NCBI GenBank assembly: GCA_021186555.1
Contig: JAJKFL010000014.1
Coordinates: forward strand, 42,740,700-42,804,699
Length of the DNA: 64,000 nucleotides
Source of the DNA: Reticulitermes speratus
Taxonomy: Eukaryota > Arthropoda > Insecta > Blattodea > Rhinotermitidae
Direction: 5' to 3'
The notes under the pieces: model-generated
Seen by the model: the letters and a program-made list of their open reading frames with translations, nothing else
What the model was told of the DNA's origin: nothing
The model's database searches: none
Shown: one piece after another, positions 9,521-20,410 of the stretch
How the letters are laid out: each line of letters starts with the position of its first letter
Numbering within the stretch: position 1 is the first letter of the stretch
Program-made: the position numbers and the translations under genes

Positions 9521-10853
9521 CGAGGGCTGTCCAAAAAGTATCCGACTATATTTTTTCCCGCGGTAAGTAATGGCGAAAGGATGGGGAAACTGAGCGTAGT
9601 GGTAGAAGGGACTTTCATGCGCATGCGTGATTTTTTGCTGCCTCGCAACACCGCCGGATGCGTCTGTCGCTGCCAGATAGCGAAGTGGTGTAACACGTGT
9701 TCGTCGCCATTCTCGTTTCGCTCAAGATGACAGAATGTTTGGAGCAGCGATACTGCATCAAGTTTTGTCAGAAACTTGGGGATACCCAAGCGGAAACAAT
9801 CCGCAAAATTCAGCAAGCTTTCGGTGATGATGCAATGGGAGTCACTCAAATTAAAGAGTGGTTCAACCGCTTTAAAGATTGCCGCATGTCGGCGGACAGT
9901 GACCAGCGTTCCGGGAGACCGTCAACGAGCCGAAATGCTGATGTCATTAACAAAGTGCGGACATTGATCATGGAGGACCGTCGTTTGACCGTCCGGGAAA
10001 TTGCTGATGAGGTTGGGATTAGCAGAGGTTCCGCAAACACGATTTTAACTGAGGATGTGGGCATGCGAAGAGTGGCGGCAAAATTTGTGCCCAAGCTGCT
10101 TTCGCCGGAGCAGCAACAACTCCGCCTTGAGGTCGCGCAGGACATGCTGGAGTGCGCCAACAGGGATCCTGAGTTCCTGAAGACTGTGATCACTGGTGAC
10201 GAGTCGTGGGTGTACGGATATGACCCGGAAACCAAGGTCCAGTCGTCACCATGGAAGCATCCAACATCCCCGAGGCCCAAAAAAGCACGACACGTTCGGA
10301 GCAATGTGAAGGTGATACTGACTGTTTTATTCGATTACCGGGGTGTTGTGCATCATGAGTACGCACCACTAGGCCAAACTGTTAATAAGGAGTACTACCA
10401 AGAAGTCCTCCGTCATCTTCGTGATGCAGTTCGGCGCAAGACACCGGAGCTGTGGGACGCACGCAACTGGCAGCTGCATCATGACAATGCCCCAGCTCAT
10501 TCATCACACCTGATCCAGGGTTTCCTGGCTAAGCACGGCATTCCGCAGGTTCGCCAGGCTCCCTACTCTCCTGACATGGCTCCTTGTGATTTCTGGCTGT
10601 TCCCGAGATTGAAGACACCGCTAAAAGGCTCCCGTTTTGACAGCCGCGAGGACATCATACAGAACGCGACGGCGCAGCTGCACACCATTCCAAAACAAGC
10701 CTTTCAGAATTGCTTCCAGCGATGGAAGGACCGCTGGGCTAAGTGTGTGGAGTCACAAGGGGCCTACTTTGAAGGGGATTAGGTATTGTAACCACCCAGA
10801 CACAGAACTTTTTTTTCCCGGCCCAAGGTCGGATACTTTTTGGACAGACTTCG
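9521..10853 (+). mobile_element. complete mariner element
   Basis: The element is 1,333 bp with 26-bp terminal inverted repeats. The left end reads CGAGGGCTGTCCAAAAAGTA; the right end is its reverse complement with two mismatches near the tip. TA duplications lie at 9519-9520 and 10854-10855. One intact transposase frame fills the interior. It interrupts a pre-existing SINE/X repeat, and the target TA differs from the sister sequence GCATGGATG by one base. Confidence 0.93.
9727..10782 (+). CDS. mariner transposase, apparently intact
   Basis: A 351-residue frame from the first ATG (the frame is open upstream to 9697 but without an ATG). The N-terminus (about 1-110) has the paired helix-turn-helix layout: EQRYCIKFCQKLGDT, GVTQIKEWFNRFKD and the linker RSGRPSTS. 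The mariner linker signature appears as KFVPKLL. The catalytic triad is D158 (TGDESW), D253 (HHDNAPAH) and D288 (APCDFW), with 34 residues between the last two, which defines DD34D mariners. The YSPDMAP motif is present and the C-terminus is YFEGD. The length matches full-length mariners. With intact ends it could be recently active; expression cannot be judged from sequence. Confidence 0.95.
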   Translation: MTECLEQRYCIKFCQKLGDTQAETIRKIQQAFGDDAMGVTQIKEWFNRFKDCRMSADSDQRSGRPSTSRNADVINKVRTLIMEDRRLTVREIADEVGISRGSANTILTEDVGMRRVAAKFVPKLLSPEQQQLRLEVAQDMLECANRDPEFLKTVITGDESWVYGYDPETKVQSSPWKHPTSPRPKKARHVRSNVKVILTVLFDYRGVVHHEYAPLGQTVNKEYYQEVLRHLRDAVRRKTPELWDARNWQLHHDNAPAHSSHLIQGFLAKHGIPQVRQAPYSPDMAPCDFWLFPRLKTPLKGSRFDSREDIIQNATAQLHTIPKQAFQNCFQRWKDRWAKCVESQGAYFEGD

Positions 10854-10855
10854 TA

Positions 10856-10975
10856 TGTTTGTGTTGTGTTTGTTGTAAGGACGGTAGCATGGAACGTAAA
10901 GTGACATGAAGGACGAAAGGATTTAAACAGTACAAAAATGGATCAAAGGGGGAAAACCCCGGACAGAAAAAATAA
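10856..10975 (+). repeat. block X2, second copy beside the mariner
   Basis: Near-identical to X1 (9381-9500), including TTGTAAGGACGGTAGCATGG. It is followed by CCGCCTCAGGCATGGATGT, a degraded third copy of the SINE 18-mer. Confidence 0.65.
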
Positions 10976-11035
10976 AACCCCGCCTCAGGCATGGATGTCT
11001 GCCTCTTGTGAGTGTTGTGTGTTGTTAGGTCATTC
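10976..11035 (+). mobile_element. remaining body of SINE A1
   Basis: GGCATGGATGTCTGCCTCTT and TGTTGTGTGTTGTTAGGTC match the SINE A body seen at 37480-37515. This shows that X1, the mariner and X2 all lie within one SINE. Confidence 0.6.
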
Positions 11036-11054
11036 TTTTCCTCGTTCACCTCGA

Positions 11055-11105
11055 GACCCTGAAGATGGGACAGACAAGTAGTCCCGAAATGTTGGTTTCT
11101 TACTA
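11055..11105 (+). ncRNA. degenerate hammerhead-like motif
   Basis: CCCTGAAGA is followed by a perfect five-pair stem (GGGAC...GTCCC) and GAAA, but the palindromic stem III and the stem I partner are lost. Probably a decayed relative of HH3 and HH5. Confidence 0.3.
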
Positions 11106-11386
11106 AAAAAAACCACGCCGGAAAATAAAACCCAAAAATCTTTATACACAACAACACATTTTTTGCTTTACTTCCGATTTCACTGGCAATTTGTTTATTG
11201 TACTAAAACATCAAAAGCGGAACAATTCCTATCATGACGTCGGGGTAGACTGGATCAGTAGAAAGAGTGTTGTTCTTAATTTCTGACTGACGCTATGTAT
11301 TTAAGATAGTCACAACTTAACGAAAGAAAAAGTGTCTCAAACCCAAATGGTCTAAAGAATCGATATCAAGGCCAGTAAGCATCATA
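11106..11386. other. no recognised feature
   Basis: Spacer without recognised elements. Confidence 0.5.
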
Positions 11387-11464
11387 CAGGGCATACACAA
11401 AAGAATGGTGCGGTTTTAATAGTGAACACTATTAAAACCGCATCATTCATTTGTGTATGCCCTG
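11387..11464. mobile_element. foldback miniature element, copy 1
   Basis: A 78-bp near-perfect hairpin: two 38-bp arms with two mismatches around a two-base centre. The ends are CAGGGCATACACAAAAGAAT and its reverse complement, flanked by TA at 11385-11386 and 11465-11466. Four more copies lie in this window. The TA flank fits the IS630-Tc1-mariner superfamily. Confidence 0.85.
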
Positions 11465-11910
11465 TATTTTTGGAAAATCAGGGATACGAGAATGCTTAAA
11501 CGACGTCTCCAAATCGAAATTCAAACGTCCGACTTAGGTATGCATTGGATATATTCAGGAACATTAACCCGACAACGTTAGAACGCGCTAATGCACTGGG
11601 TACTGACATTTAACGTGACTTATTTAACAGAATACTGAGGACTTTGGTCTGACGCTGATGCAAGTGTGCAAGTACCATTATCATTCCGCCAATGTTCCAC
11701 ACTTATCTACGTCTTCACGCAGCTCTTGTAGTCGTTTAGCCATCTCCAACTACACATTTCACCAATTACTTCCTGGAACTACGTCCTATATACAACGCAG
11801 CACCAGCCAATGTAACTGTAAGTCTCAGCACTTCGTTAACACAGCCCATTTACGTGGGTTTTCGCTCTGTTAAGGCTTAGTGGCTACTTTAAATAGGCTA
11901 CTTCAAGTTG
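11465..11910. other. no recognised feature
   Basis: The frame at 11658-11873 has no recognisable motif. Nothing else seen. Confidence 0.5.
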
Positions 11911-12170
11911 TACCAGAGGGCACGCGGTTGGTTGAGGCACTGCCCGATGGTGTCATTGACATAAACCTTCCGGTCGCACTAAGGCCCTGGGGTCGACCCA
12001 GCATCAAACAGAAATGAGTACCAGGAATATTTCCTGTGGGGTAAAGGCAGCCGGTGCATAGGGCTGACAATCGTACCACCTTCATGTGCCGATTGTCTAG
12101 AAATCTGGAAGCCTCAACCTCCTGGAAACCTCAGGGCCTGTCCAGGCCTGTAATGGGGTTGCTTTACCTT
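11911..12170 (+). mobile_element. SINE family B, copy B1
   Basis: The A-box-like GGTTGGTTGAGGCACTGC is present but the B-box region is deleted: CCGATGGTGTCATTGAC follows directly. The body has CCTGGGGTCGACCCAGC, GAGTACCAGGAATATTTCCT and TGTGCCGATTGTCTAGAAAT. The end GGCCTGTAATGGGGTTGCTT is typical of the family. Confidence 0.8.
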
Positions 12171-12222
12171 TATATATATCTATAAATCTATAGATCTACC
12201 TAATCTATCTATCTATCTATCC
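12171..12222. repeat. TATC-type microsatellite
   Basis: An irregular (TATA/TCTA)n run followed by (TATC)n directly at the end of SINE B1. It probably grew from the SINE tail. Confidence 0.7.
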
Positions 12223-12535
12223 ACGTTGTGACGTCACAGTGTATTTCTGTGTTGTGTATGTTTCACACAATACAAGCTACAATTTCCCTTAACAAGAGTA
12301 ACGGCCTGCTCTTTAAAACGGAAAAGTGTGTTGTTTACTGTGAGGTACGAACTGATCTTTTATACATTATATAGATAAATTGCAAGCCCCAAATAGGAGA
12401 AATATGAAAGGTGTTCAACTACGTAAAGGAGAAGGATTTTAAGAGAATTTTATTAGACCCCGAAGGCGTTACTTTCAATAAAGGAAATCAACGTGATGCT
12501 CCAGTGAAACTTCATTATGGGTCAAGGCAAGACGC
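12223..12535. other. no recognised feature
   Basis: Spacer. The first part of the frame starting at 12411 is unrecognised; its later part belongs to the LINE relic. Confidence 0.5.
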
Positions 12536-12920
12536 ACACACAACAAAGCTTTCAATACCAGGAGATTCAGTTGAGATTTATGGTAGACAGTGTCAGAGAA
12601 TGGAGATAAGAGTGCTTCTATTTGGATGTGAGAATTGGACATCAAAGAAAGTCAAGATAAAGTTATTTGAGACAGCGGAGGTAAAAATTTTGATTTTGGG
12701 GGCGGGATATGCATTATGTCACCGTAAAACATGAAGAGAAATGAGAGGAGAGCTAAATTCATACGACTTAAATGAAATTATTTTGGAATATAGATGAAAG
12801 TACACACAATACTTGTTAAGAATGAAAGATATACGCCTTCCCATGTTAGTGTATAATATATTCCAAAGGACAAAAGTAGGCCGACCAAGGAAAAGATGGA
12901 GCGAAACATGTAGCTGTATT
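12536..12920 (+). pseudogene. LINE reverse-transcriptase ORF, C-terminal relic (family 2)
   Basis: The peptide LLFGCENWTSKK, then ETAEVKILILGAGYALCHRK, then in a shifted frame RGELNSYDLNEIILEYR and KVGRPRKRW. This follows the C-terminal region of a class of insect non-LTR retrotransposons, after the reverse transcriptase domain. It has a frame change near 12733 and a stop near 12795. The family differs from the main LINE at 19714. Confidence 0.6.
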
Positions 12921-13033
12921 ACAGTAAATGAATAGAGTTGAATAAACGAATATATGTGTTGAACGGAAAGTCTGTGTATTTATCAACAGTGATAATATAA
13001 CACAACGGGATGGCAACCACTGAATTAAAGATT

Positions 13034-16000
13034 CAGTCCGTACCGCGCAGTAAACACACTCCGTCTCAGTTATACAAACCAGTCAGTTAATGTTGTACAG
13101 TGCAAAAATCGCTGTTTGTTCTGAGATCCACACAAAACACATAAATACAGTCCGTACCGCGCAGTAAACACACTCCGTCTCAGTTATACAAACCAGTCAG
13201 TTAATGCTGTACAGTGAAATAATCGCTGTTTGTTCTGAGATCCACACACAAAACACATAAATACAGTCCGTACCGCGCAGTAAACACACTCCGTCTCAGT
13301 TATACAAACCAGTCAGTTAATGCTGTACAGTGAAATAATCGCTGTTTGTTCTGAGATCCACACAAAACACATAAATACAGTCCGTACCGCGCAGTAAACA
13401 CACTCCGTCTCAGTTATACAAACCAGTCAGTTAATGCTGTACAGTGAAATAATCGCTGTTTGTTCTGAGATCCACACAAAACATAAATACACTGTGTGGG
13501 CAGAACGTAGAATTTGTGAATGTTAAAAGTATTGATATATAAATATTCAGTTCGTACCGCGCAGTAAACACACTCCGTCTCAGTTATACAAACCAGTCAC
13601 TTAATGTTGTACAGTGAAATAATCGCTGTTTGTTCTGAAATCCACACAAAACACATAAATACAGTCCGTACCGCGCAGTAAACACACTCCGTCTCAGTTA
13701 TACAAACCAGTCAGTTAATGTTGTACAGTGAAATAATCGCTGTTTGTTCTGAGATCCACACAAAACCCATAAATACAGTCCGTACCGCGCAGTAAACACA
13801 CTCCGTCTCAGTTATACAAACCAGTCAGTTAATGCTGTACAGTGAAATAATCGCTGTTTGTTCTGAGATCCACACAAAACACATAAATACAGTTCGTACC
13901 GCGCAGTAAACACACTCCGTCTCAGTTATACAAACCAGTCAGTTAATGTTGTACAGTGAAATAATCGCTGTTTGTTCTGAGATCCACACAAAACACATAA
14001 ATACAGTCCGTACCGCGCAGTAAACACACTCCGTCTCAGTTATACAAACCAGTCACTTAATGCTGTACAGTGAAATAATCGCTGTTTGTTCTGAAATCCA
14101 CACAAAACACATAAATACAGTCCGTACCGCGCAGTAAACACACTCTGTCTCAGTTATACAAACCAGTCAGTTAATGTTGTACAGTGAAATAATCGCTGTT
14201 TGTTCTGAGATCCACACAAAACCCATAAATACAGTCCGTACCGCGCAGTAAACACACTCCGTCTCAGTTATACAAACCAGTCAGTTAATGCTGTACAGTG
14301 AAATAATCGCTGTTTGTTCTGAGATCCACACAAAACACATAAATACAGTTCGTACCGCGCAGTAAACACACTCCGTCTCATTTATACAAACCAGTCAGTT
14401 AATGTTGTACAGTGAAATAATCGCTGTTTGTTCTGAGATCCACACAAAACACATAAATACAGTCCGTACCGCGCAGTAAACACACTCCGTCTCAGTTATA
14501 CAAACCAGTCAGTTAATGCTGTACAGTGAAATAATCGCTGTTTGTTCTGAGATCCACACAAAACACATAAATACAGTCCGTACCGCGCAGTAAACACACT
14601 CCGTCTCAGTTATACAAACCAGTCAGTTAATGCTGTACAGTGAAATAATCGCTGTTTGTTCTGAGATCCACACAAAACACATAAATACAGTCCGTACCGC
14701 GCAGTAAACACACTCCGTCTCAGTTATACAAACCAGTCAGTTAATGCTGTACAGTGAAATAATCGCTGTTTGTTCTGAGATCCACACAAAACACATAAAT
14801 ACAGTCCGTACCGCGCAGTAAACACACTCCGTCTCAGTTATACAAACCAGTCAGTTAATGCTGTACAGTGAAATAATCGCTGTTTGTTCTGAGATCCACA
14901 CAAAACACATAAATACAGTCCGTACCGCGCAGTAAACACAATCCGTCTCAGTTATACAAACCAGTCAGTTAATGTTGTACAGTGAAATAATCGCTGTTTG
15001 TTCTGAGATCCACACAAAACACATAAATACAGTCCGTACCGCGCAGTAAACACACTCCGTCTCAGTTATACAAACCAGTCAGTTAATGCTGTACAGTGAA
15101 ATAATCGCTGTTTGTTCTGAGATCCACACAAAACACATAAATACAGTCCGTACGCGCAGTAAACACACTCCGTCTCAGTTATACAAACCAGTCAGTTAAT
15201 GCTGTACAGTGAAATAATCGCTGTTTGTTCTGAGATCCACACAAAACACATAAATACAGTCCGTACCGCGCAGTAAACACACTCCGTCTCAGTTATACAA
15301 ACCAGTCAGTTAATGCTGTACAGTGAAATAATCGCTGTTTGTTCTGAGATCCACACAAAACACATAAATACAGTCCGTACCGCGCAGTAAACACACTCCG
15401 TCTCAGTTATACAAACCAGTCAGTTAATGCTGTACAGTGAAATAATCGCTGTTTGTTCTGAGATCCACACAAAACACATAAATACAGTCCGTACCGCGCA
15501 GTAAACACAATCCGTCTCAGTTATACAAACCAGTCAGTTAATGTTGTACAGTGAAATAATCGCTGTTTGTTCTGAGATCCACACAAAACACATAAATACA
15601 GTCCGTACCGCGCAGTAAACACACTCCGTCTCAGTTATACAAACCAGTCAGTTAATGCTGTACAGTGAAATAATCGCTGTTTGTTCTGAGATCCACACAA
15701 AACACATAAATACAGTCCGTACCGCGCAGTAAACACACTCCGTCTCAGTTATACAAACCAGTCAGTTAATGTTGTACAGTGAAATAATCGCTGTTTGTTC
15801 TCAGATCCACACAAAACACATAAATACAGTCCGTACCGCGCAGTAAACACACTCCGTCTCAGTTATACAAACCAGTCAGTTAATGCTGTACAGTGAAATA
15901 ATCGCTGTTTGTTCTGAGATCCACACAAAACACATAAATACAGTCCGTACCGCGCAGTAAACACACTCCGTCTCAGTTATACAAACCAGTCAGTTAATGC

Positions 16001-16134
16001 TGTACAGTGAAATAATCGCTGTTTGTTCTGAGATCCACACAAAACACATAAATACACTGTGTGGGCAGAACGTAGAATTTCTGAATGTTAAACCTAGTGG
16101 TACATAAAGTAACCACTGGGCTTTAAAGGGTTAA
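13034..16134. repeat. 114-bp satellite array A in a TTAA-type element
   Basis: Four units (13034-13489), a 58-bp junction (13490-13547), then 22 units (13548-16054) and a unique right flank ending CTTTAAAGGGTTAA at 16134. The monomer has landmarks GTCCGTACCGCGCAGTAAAC, ACAAACCAGTCAGTTAATG and CGCTGTTTGTTCTGAGATCC. Most units are exactly 114 bp. The right flank (CACTGTGTGGGCAGAACGTA) and end match those of the element at 54210-55703. The left terminus is not recognisable here. Confidence 0.9.
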
Positions 16135-16630
16135 AGAATGAATTGTTACGTGTTATTACACTTTACTTCAATACCTTAGAAAGGGGTTAGGACATCTGCA
16201 GAACCGCCATACTGCTGGCATGCCGTAAGTTAGCTACATATGACAGACAGCGCTGTGGCGAGGCATGTAACGGAAACGATACGGATTATCTACTAGACAG
16301 CGCCACTGAGGAAGCGATGAGCTCGCTTGCAGCTAAATTGAAATTCTTCCAACTGGAACGCAGGGCTGCCGAGCTGTGATACGGCGTATCCCTAGGGACT
16401 CCACACAGTGCTGGAATAATTAAGGTTTGCAGAGCTTGGTAATTTAGAGACTTTTTTATACGACAAAATAATAATACCATGAGCTGTGCCAGAGCGCCGG
16501 GTCTTCTATCGCGCTCCCCACACCCACCTCTTTATACTTGTCAGCCAGTGGCTACAGCGCAGTTCACAAGAGACACGCTCACGTGAACAGCGCATCACAC
16601 GAAACATTTAATGGCAGCGGAGACGGGATG
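16135..16630. other. no recognised feature
   Basis: Relatively GC-balanced spacer. No gene or repeat recognised. Confidence 0.5.
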
Positions 16631-16875
16631 GCCTGGTCTATAGTTAATAGGCTATGGGGTTGGGCGACGGAGGAACCGTGGTTTGATTCCTGCGAGGGAT
16701 CAAGAGATTTTCTTCTTTGCCGAAACGTCCGGACCGTGTAAGAGGCCAACTCGGTCCCCTATCCAGTTTTCTTCCTCCGGGGGAAAAATCGGTACGTGTG
16801 TGCCCTGGTCAGTCAGCACATCTAGTGCCAAGGTTAAGAATGAATGGAGTTATAACTCCACTCCTACTCATGCGT
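16631..16875 (+). mobile_element. SINE family E, copy E1
   Basis: Head with the tRNA-like B box GGTTTGATTCC. The body includes CTTCCTCCGGGGGAAAAATC and ends in GAATGGAGTTATAACTCC. A related copy is at 42810-43030. Confidence 0.55.
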
Positions 16876-17039
16876 GTATGGTGTGGACAGGAAAATCTTT
16901 ATGTTTATACTTGTAGTTTATTTAAGATTTTGATACTTTGTTAGGGTTAAAGTCAAAATTAAAGAAACGAAAAATAGATTTGAATTTGATTAATTCTTTG
17001 TGCTTTTTCAACTACCTAGGTTATGCAGTGTCGAACTGT

Positions 17040-17334
17040 ATAAGGTAAAGGTAAAGGTAAACGACACCGTAGAACAGGCCATGAAAGCCCAGAGGGGGAG
17101 TAGAGGTATAGCGCTACTCTTTCTTTAACCTCGGCGCTAGATAGGGGTGGGTGGTCAACTCCACGCCGTGGCCGCTTTACTCCCGGAATGACCCGGTACC
17201 CATTGTACAAGAGTCTGGGTGGGCCCCAGGGCCGGTCAGGACGGATGTTGAAAATGTCACCCCCACCGGGATGCGATCCCCGAACCGTCCAGCTCGTAGC
17301 GTAGTCGCTATACCGACTACGCTATCCCGGCCCA
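17040..17334 (-). mobile_element. SINE family C, near-complete copy
   Basis: On the minus strand the tRNA-like head at 17334-17265 has AGCGTAGTCGGTATAGCG (A-box-like) and GGTTCGGGGATCGCATCC (B-box-like). The body carries ATGGGTACCGGGTCATTCC, and the end is a short TTTACC repeat. The 5797-6010 copy lacks this head. Confidence 0.75.
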
Positions 17335-17569
17335 TTGTCGAATTGTGTAGCTGTAGGGAATTATGGATTGGGAAGTATGTGAAGGGAAGGATTATTGACG
17401 CCAGACTTAAGCAAGCCACAAAACACCTCCAGTGAAGACAGAAGCCTGCAGTCTCCAGCAGAGATTTGAACATGGAACTGATCAAACACGGTGCAGGTAT
17501 GCAACTACTAGAGTACGATTTCTGGTAAAGCGCTAATTGTTAAAAAGATAGACAATATACGTATGGCCT
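17335..17569. other. no recognised feature
   Basis: Spacer. Confidence 0.5.
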
Positions 17570-17860
17570 AAAGTAAGGTTGCGGTGCGTTCGAGTAACCA
17601 TTGTTGCCATTGAGACGTAAGAATGCCTTCACTTTCTATTGTTGACCTACACATGTCTCTGTCAACAATATAATAAATATTGAAGCATTGTCACGGAAGC
17701 ACAACAATGCGCTCTCTGCATTGTTGCGATACTTATGTCGCTGCCAACAATACGAAACACAATCAGTCTTCATGCAAAGTGCCAGATGATTTTGTCAGAT
17801 TTTAACTAAATTTGAAATTTCTCTACAGATTTTTTGTGGAAATCCCCAATATCGATACTT
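17570..17860 (+). repeat. dispersed repeat H, copy 1
   Basis: Shares order and wording with 50350-50680 and 51000-51145: CAACAATGCG, GTCGCTGCC-ACAATA, TTTTGTCAGATTTTAACT and TCTACAGATTTT. It is non-coding, AT-rich and of unknown class. Confidence 0.5.
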
Positions 17861-17923
17861 AATAACCAACTAAATGCACATACATTTGAAATTATTTTAT
17901 ATTTTATTAAATTCCCCTAGATT

Positions 17924-17968
17924 CCCCTACATATGTTTCGGTCTACTTATAGACCATCTTCAGGGGGT
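17924..17968 (-). ncRNA. candidate hammerhead ribozyme core HH3
   Basis: On the minus strand: CCCC, core CTGAAGA (17963-17957), a perfect six-pair stem II (GGTCTA...TAGACC), GAAA (17939-17936), palindromic stem III ACATATGT, cleavage A at 17928, then GGGG closing stem I with four G-C pairs. No inverted arms were recognised around it. Confidence 0.55.
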
Positions 17969-19634
17969 CACAAACTACACTTATATCACATCCATATGTT
18001 CAGTCAATTGCTATATGCAGTCTAGATCACTTTTGTCTTAGATGTAGGTTGTAAAAACACTTTAGAACGGATACACGTTTAAAATTGCAATATATATGTA
18101 AAACACACTGTTTTTACAACTTACATAGATAAGGAAACTAGAGTATGATATAAAAATGTGGCTTTGAGATTTAGGTTGAGGGGCTGTGGGCTGGAGTTAT
18201 TTAGGTGAAGTTAGGAACCTATAGGGGGGTTTGGTGTTTAAAAAATTTGAATATTTATTTCATATTACAAAGAAATTAGTAAAATATTCAGAGTGACTCT
18301 TACTTACTGACGAGGGAGGCTTTTTTCGTAACTATGTGTGTAAGGGCTTCTTATCTCTGGACTAAATTTGTGGATAAAATGTGGGCTGTATCAAAAACAT
18401 AGCCTATTATCGCGTCTCTTACTTTCCGCTCGTCGCCATTTGTTAGGACGTTCAGTTTATGGGACGCCTAAAAGACTTTACGCACAGCTCAAAGCAGATA
18501 AAGTACAAAATAAAGTAATAGTGATAACCCGTATGCACAAAACACAACCACACTTTAGCCTAATGAATTTTTGTCCGGAATACATCGGTTACGGGTCATA
18601 AACATCTAATCATCTGACTTCCCCTTCCACCACAGCGGCCAAGGTCATAGCCGTTCTCTTCAGTAACCATCCGTAGTTCGTTAGCTAGCTAATAAGTCCG
18701 CTGATAATTCAGTCACTCAATCAGTTAAATAGTCAATCAGTAATCTAGGTTAATTTTGAACTGTAATGCTAGCTGCAGGCGTTGTTTCCGCATTTCAGCA
18801 GAAAAATCAGAACGCCCACAGAGATCTTCACCTTTCAGAACGTCGCGACGTCTTGTGAATCGGGCTTTAATGAACTTCCGCGTCACAATGTCAACTGCGC
18901 GCTCGTACTTGGGGCTTTGCACAATCAGACTTCAGCAAGCAACCTGTCACAAGGGCTCTCAGTTGCTGCGCTGCCGGACCAATCAACCTTCTGGATTTAA
19001 ACTCAAATCTCCGCCCCCTCTGGAAAAAAAAAAAAATAGCGTGGGCTTTTCGTTCTATCGGCGAATTCTCCTTTCAACCATAATAGGAAAGCTTTGGACC
19101 GCTAAACCGTCTCTGTTTGTGGGTGTTAAAACTTTCTAAAGTGTTAAGCCAATCAGAATAACCCTGACTATGTAGCGAAAGTTATAATCTCTCTTAAATT
19201 ACGGCTAAATTCTATAGAAGGAGCTGAAGCAAAAGCTGCCTATAGCCAAGTTGTGTGGATTTGATGTCACTTTTATCTGAAACCCTTCAAATGCAATGCT
19301 GAAATTTCAAAACATTTCGAAATTAATCTGAGATTCTGTAGTAACAAGATCGGCAGTGAGAGAATCGAAGACATCGTGTCAAGAGGTTTTGTGTAAACCG
19401 GAAGTCCTGACTTACATTCTTGATAAGGAAGTCGAATATTATAATCGAGTATTTCCTCGGCATTTCAATGTTCACAGCATATTTGCAGCTTTGGAAAACT
19501 TAAGATGATAGCGGGAATATATGTAGGGTTTGAAACACTATTAGGCACAAAACATAAATCTCGGCTAAACATAGTCTAGGCCAGCATAAACGGAAGCTTT
19601 ATAAACCATGATTGGCTGAAGAATGTTCACAATA
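17969..19634. other. no confident feature; one protein-like minus-strand frame
   Basis: The minus-strand frame at 18737-18922 (61 codons) reads smoothly and is rich in Arg/Lys (FTRRRDVLKGEDLCGRSDF), but I do not recognise it. A poly-A run is at 19026-19036. No repeat family was recognised in the rest. Confidence 0.35.
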
Positions 19635-19711
19635 CAGAGCATACACAAAAGAATGGTGCGGTATCAAAAGTATCACTTTTGAAACCGCACCATTCTTTTG
19701 TGTATGCCCTG
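19635..19711. mobile_element. foldback miniature element, copy 2
   Basis: A 77-bp hairpin with ends CAGAGCATACACAAAAGAAT and TGTATGCCCTG, and TA flanks at 19633-19634 and 19712-19713. The centre (ATCAAAAGTATCACTTTTGA) differs from the other copies. It abuts the start of the LINE relic. Confidence 0.85.
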
Positions 19712-19937
19712 TATTTAGATCAAAGTAAGCAGGATAAAATGCAGTGGCTACAGAATGCAAACCAAAGTAATGTAGATAATTTGAACAATGTAAGACGTGA
19801 AGCTAGTAGACATTTCAGGGGGAAAAAGAAGGAATATCTGAAAGCTAAAATTAATGAACTTGAAACAAACAGTAAGAAGAAGAATATCAGAGATTTGTGT
19901 AGGGGCATCAATGACTTTAAGAAAGGTTACCAGCCTA

Positions 19938-20410
19938 CAGTGGCGGACTGGGTCTAAAAATATTGGTTGCCAGGAGACAAAGGGGGCCCACCCACAACTA
20001 TAAGGCTATAATTTAATTTTTATAAGAAATAAATAAAATTTAAAAAAAAATACATAAGTTGAAAAAAGCTACAATTAAAATTTTTGCGAAATAAATGTAT
20101 ATTTTTTAGTAATTACAGTGTACATATATTGTACATATTACTGGCAGTACACAGTAGATACTAAATGTAAATACAGATTGTTATAATTTAATCTTTAAAT
20201 TATTTTTTTAATTTCAAATAAATGGTGGATTTTATTAAATTTTTTTTTATTAAAACAGTAATACAACGTAAATTTTACAGTAATAATATTGGAACTTCTA
20301 TTATATTCTCAAGCTACTAAAAGGTCATTAACATTTTTAACATATTGTCTAATGATTAAGAGGGCCCACTTGCCATCGGGCAAGCTGACACCCTGGCCAG
20401 TCCGCCACTG
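19938..20410. mobile_element. hAT-type non-autonomous element, copy 1
   Basis: 473 bp with perfect 14-bp terminal inverted repeats (CAGTGGCGGACTGG and its complement). An 8-bp target duplication CCAGCCTA lies at 19930-19937 and 20411-20418. Eight-base duplications and CAG ends are the hallmark of hAT elements. The inside is AT-rich and non-coding. It interrupts the LINE frame: on either side GYQP and RTNV are in register once one target copy is discounted. Confidence 0.92.

Noticed and set aside
13034..16054. CRISPR-like array
   Set aside because: Units are directly adjacent tandem copies with no unique spacers, and the context is an insect genome with eukaryotic transposons.
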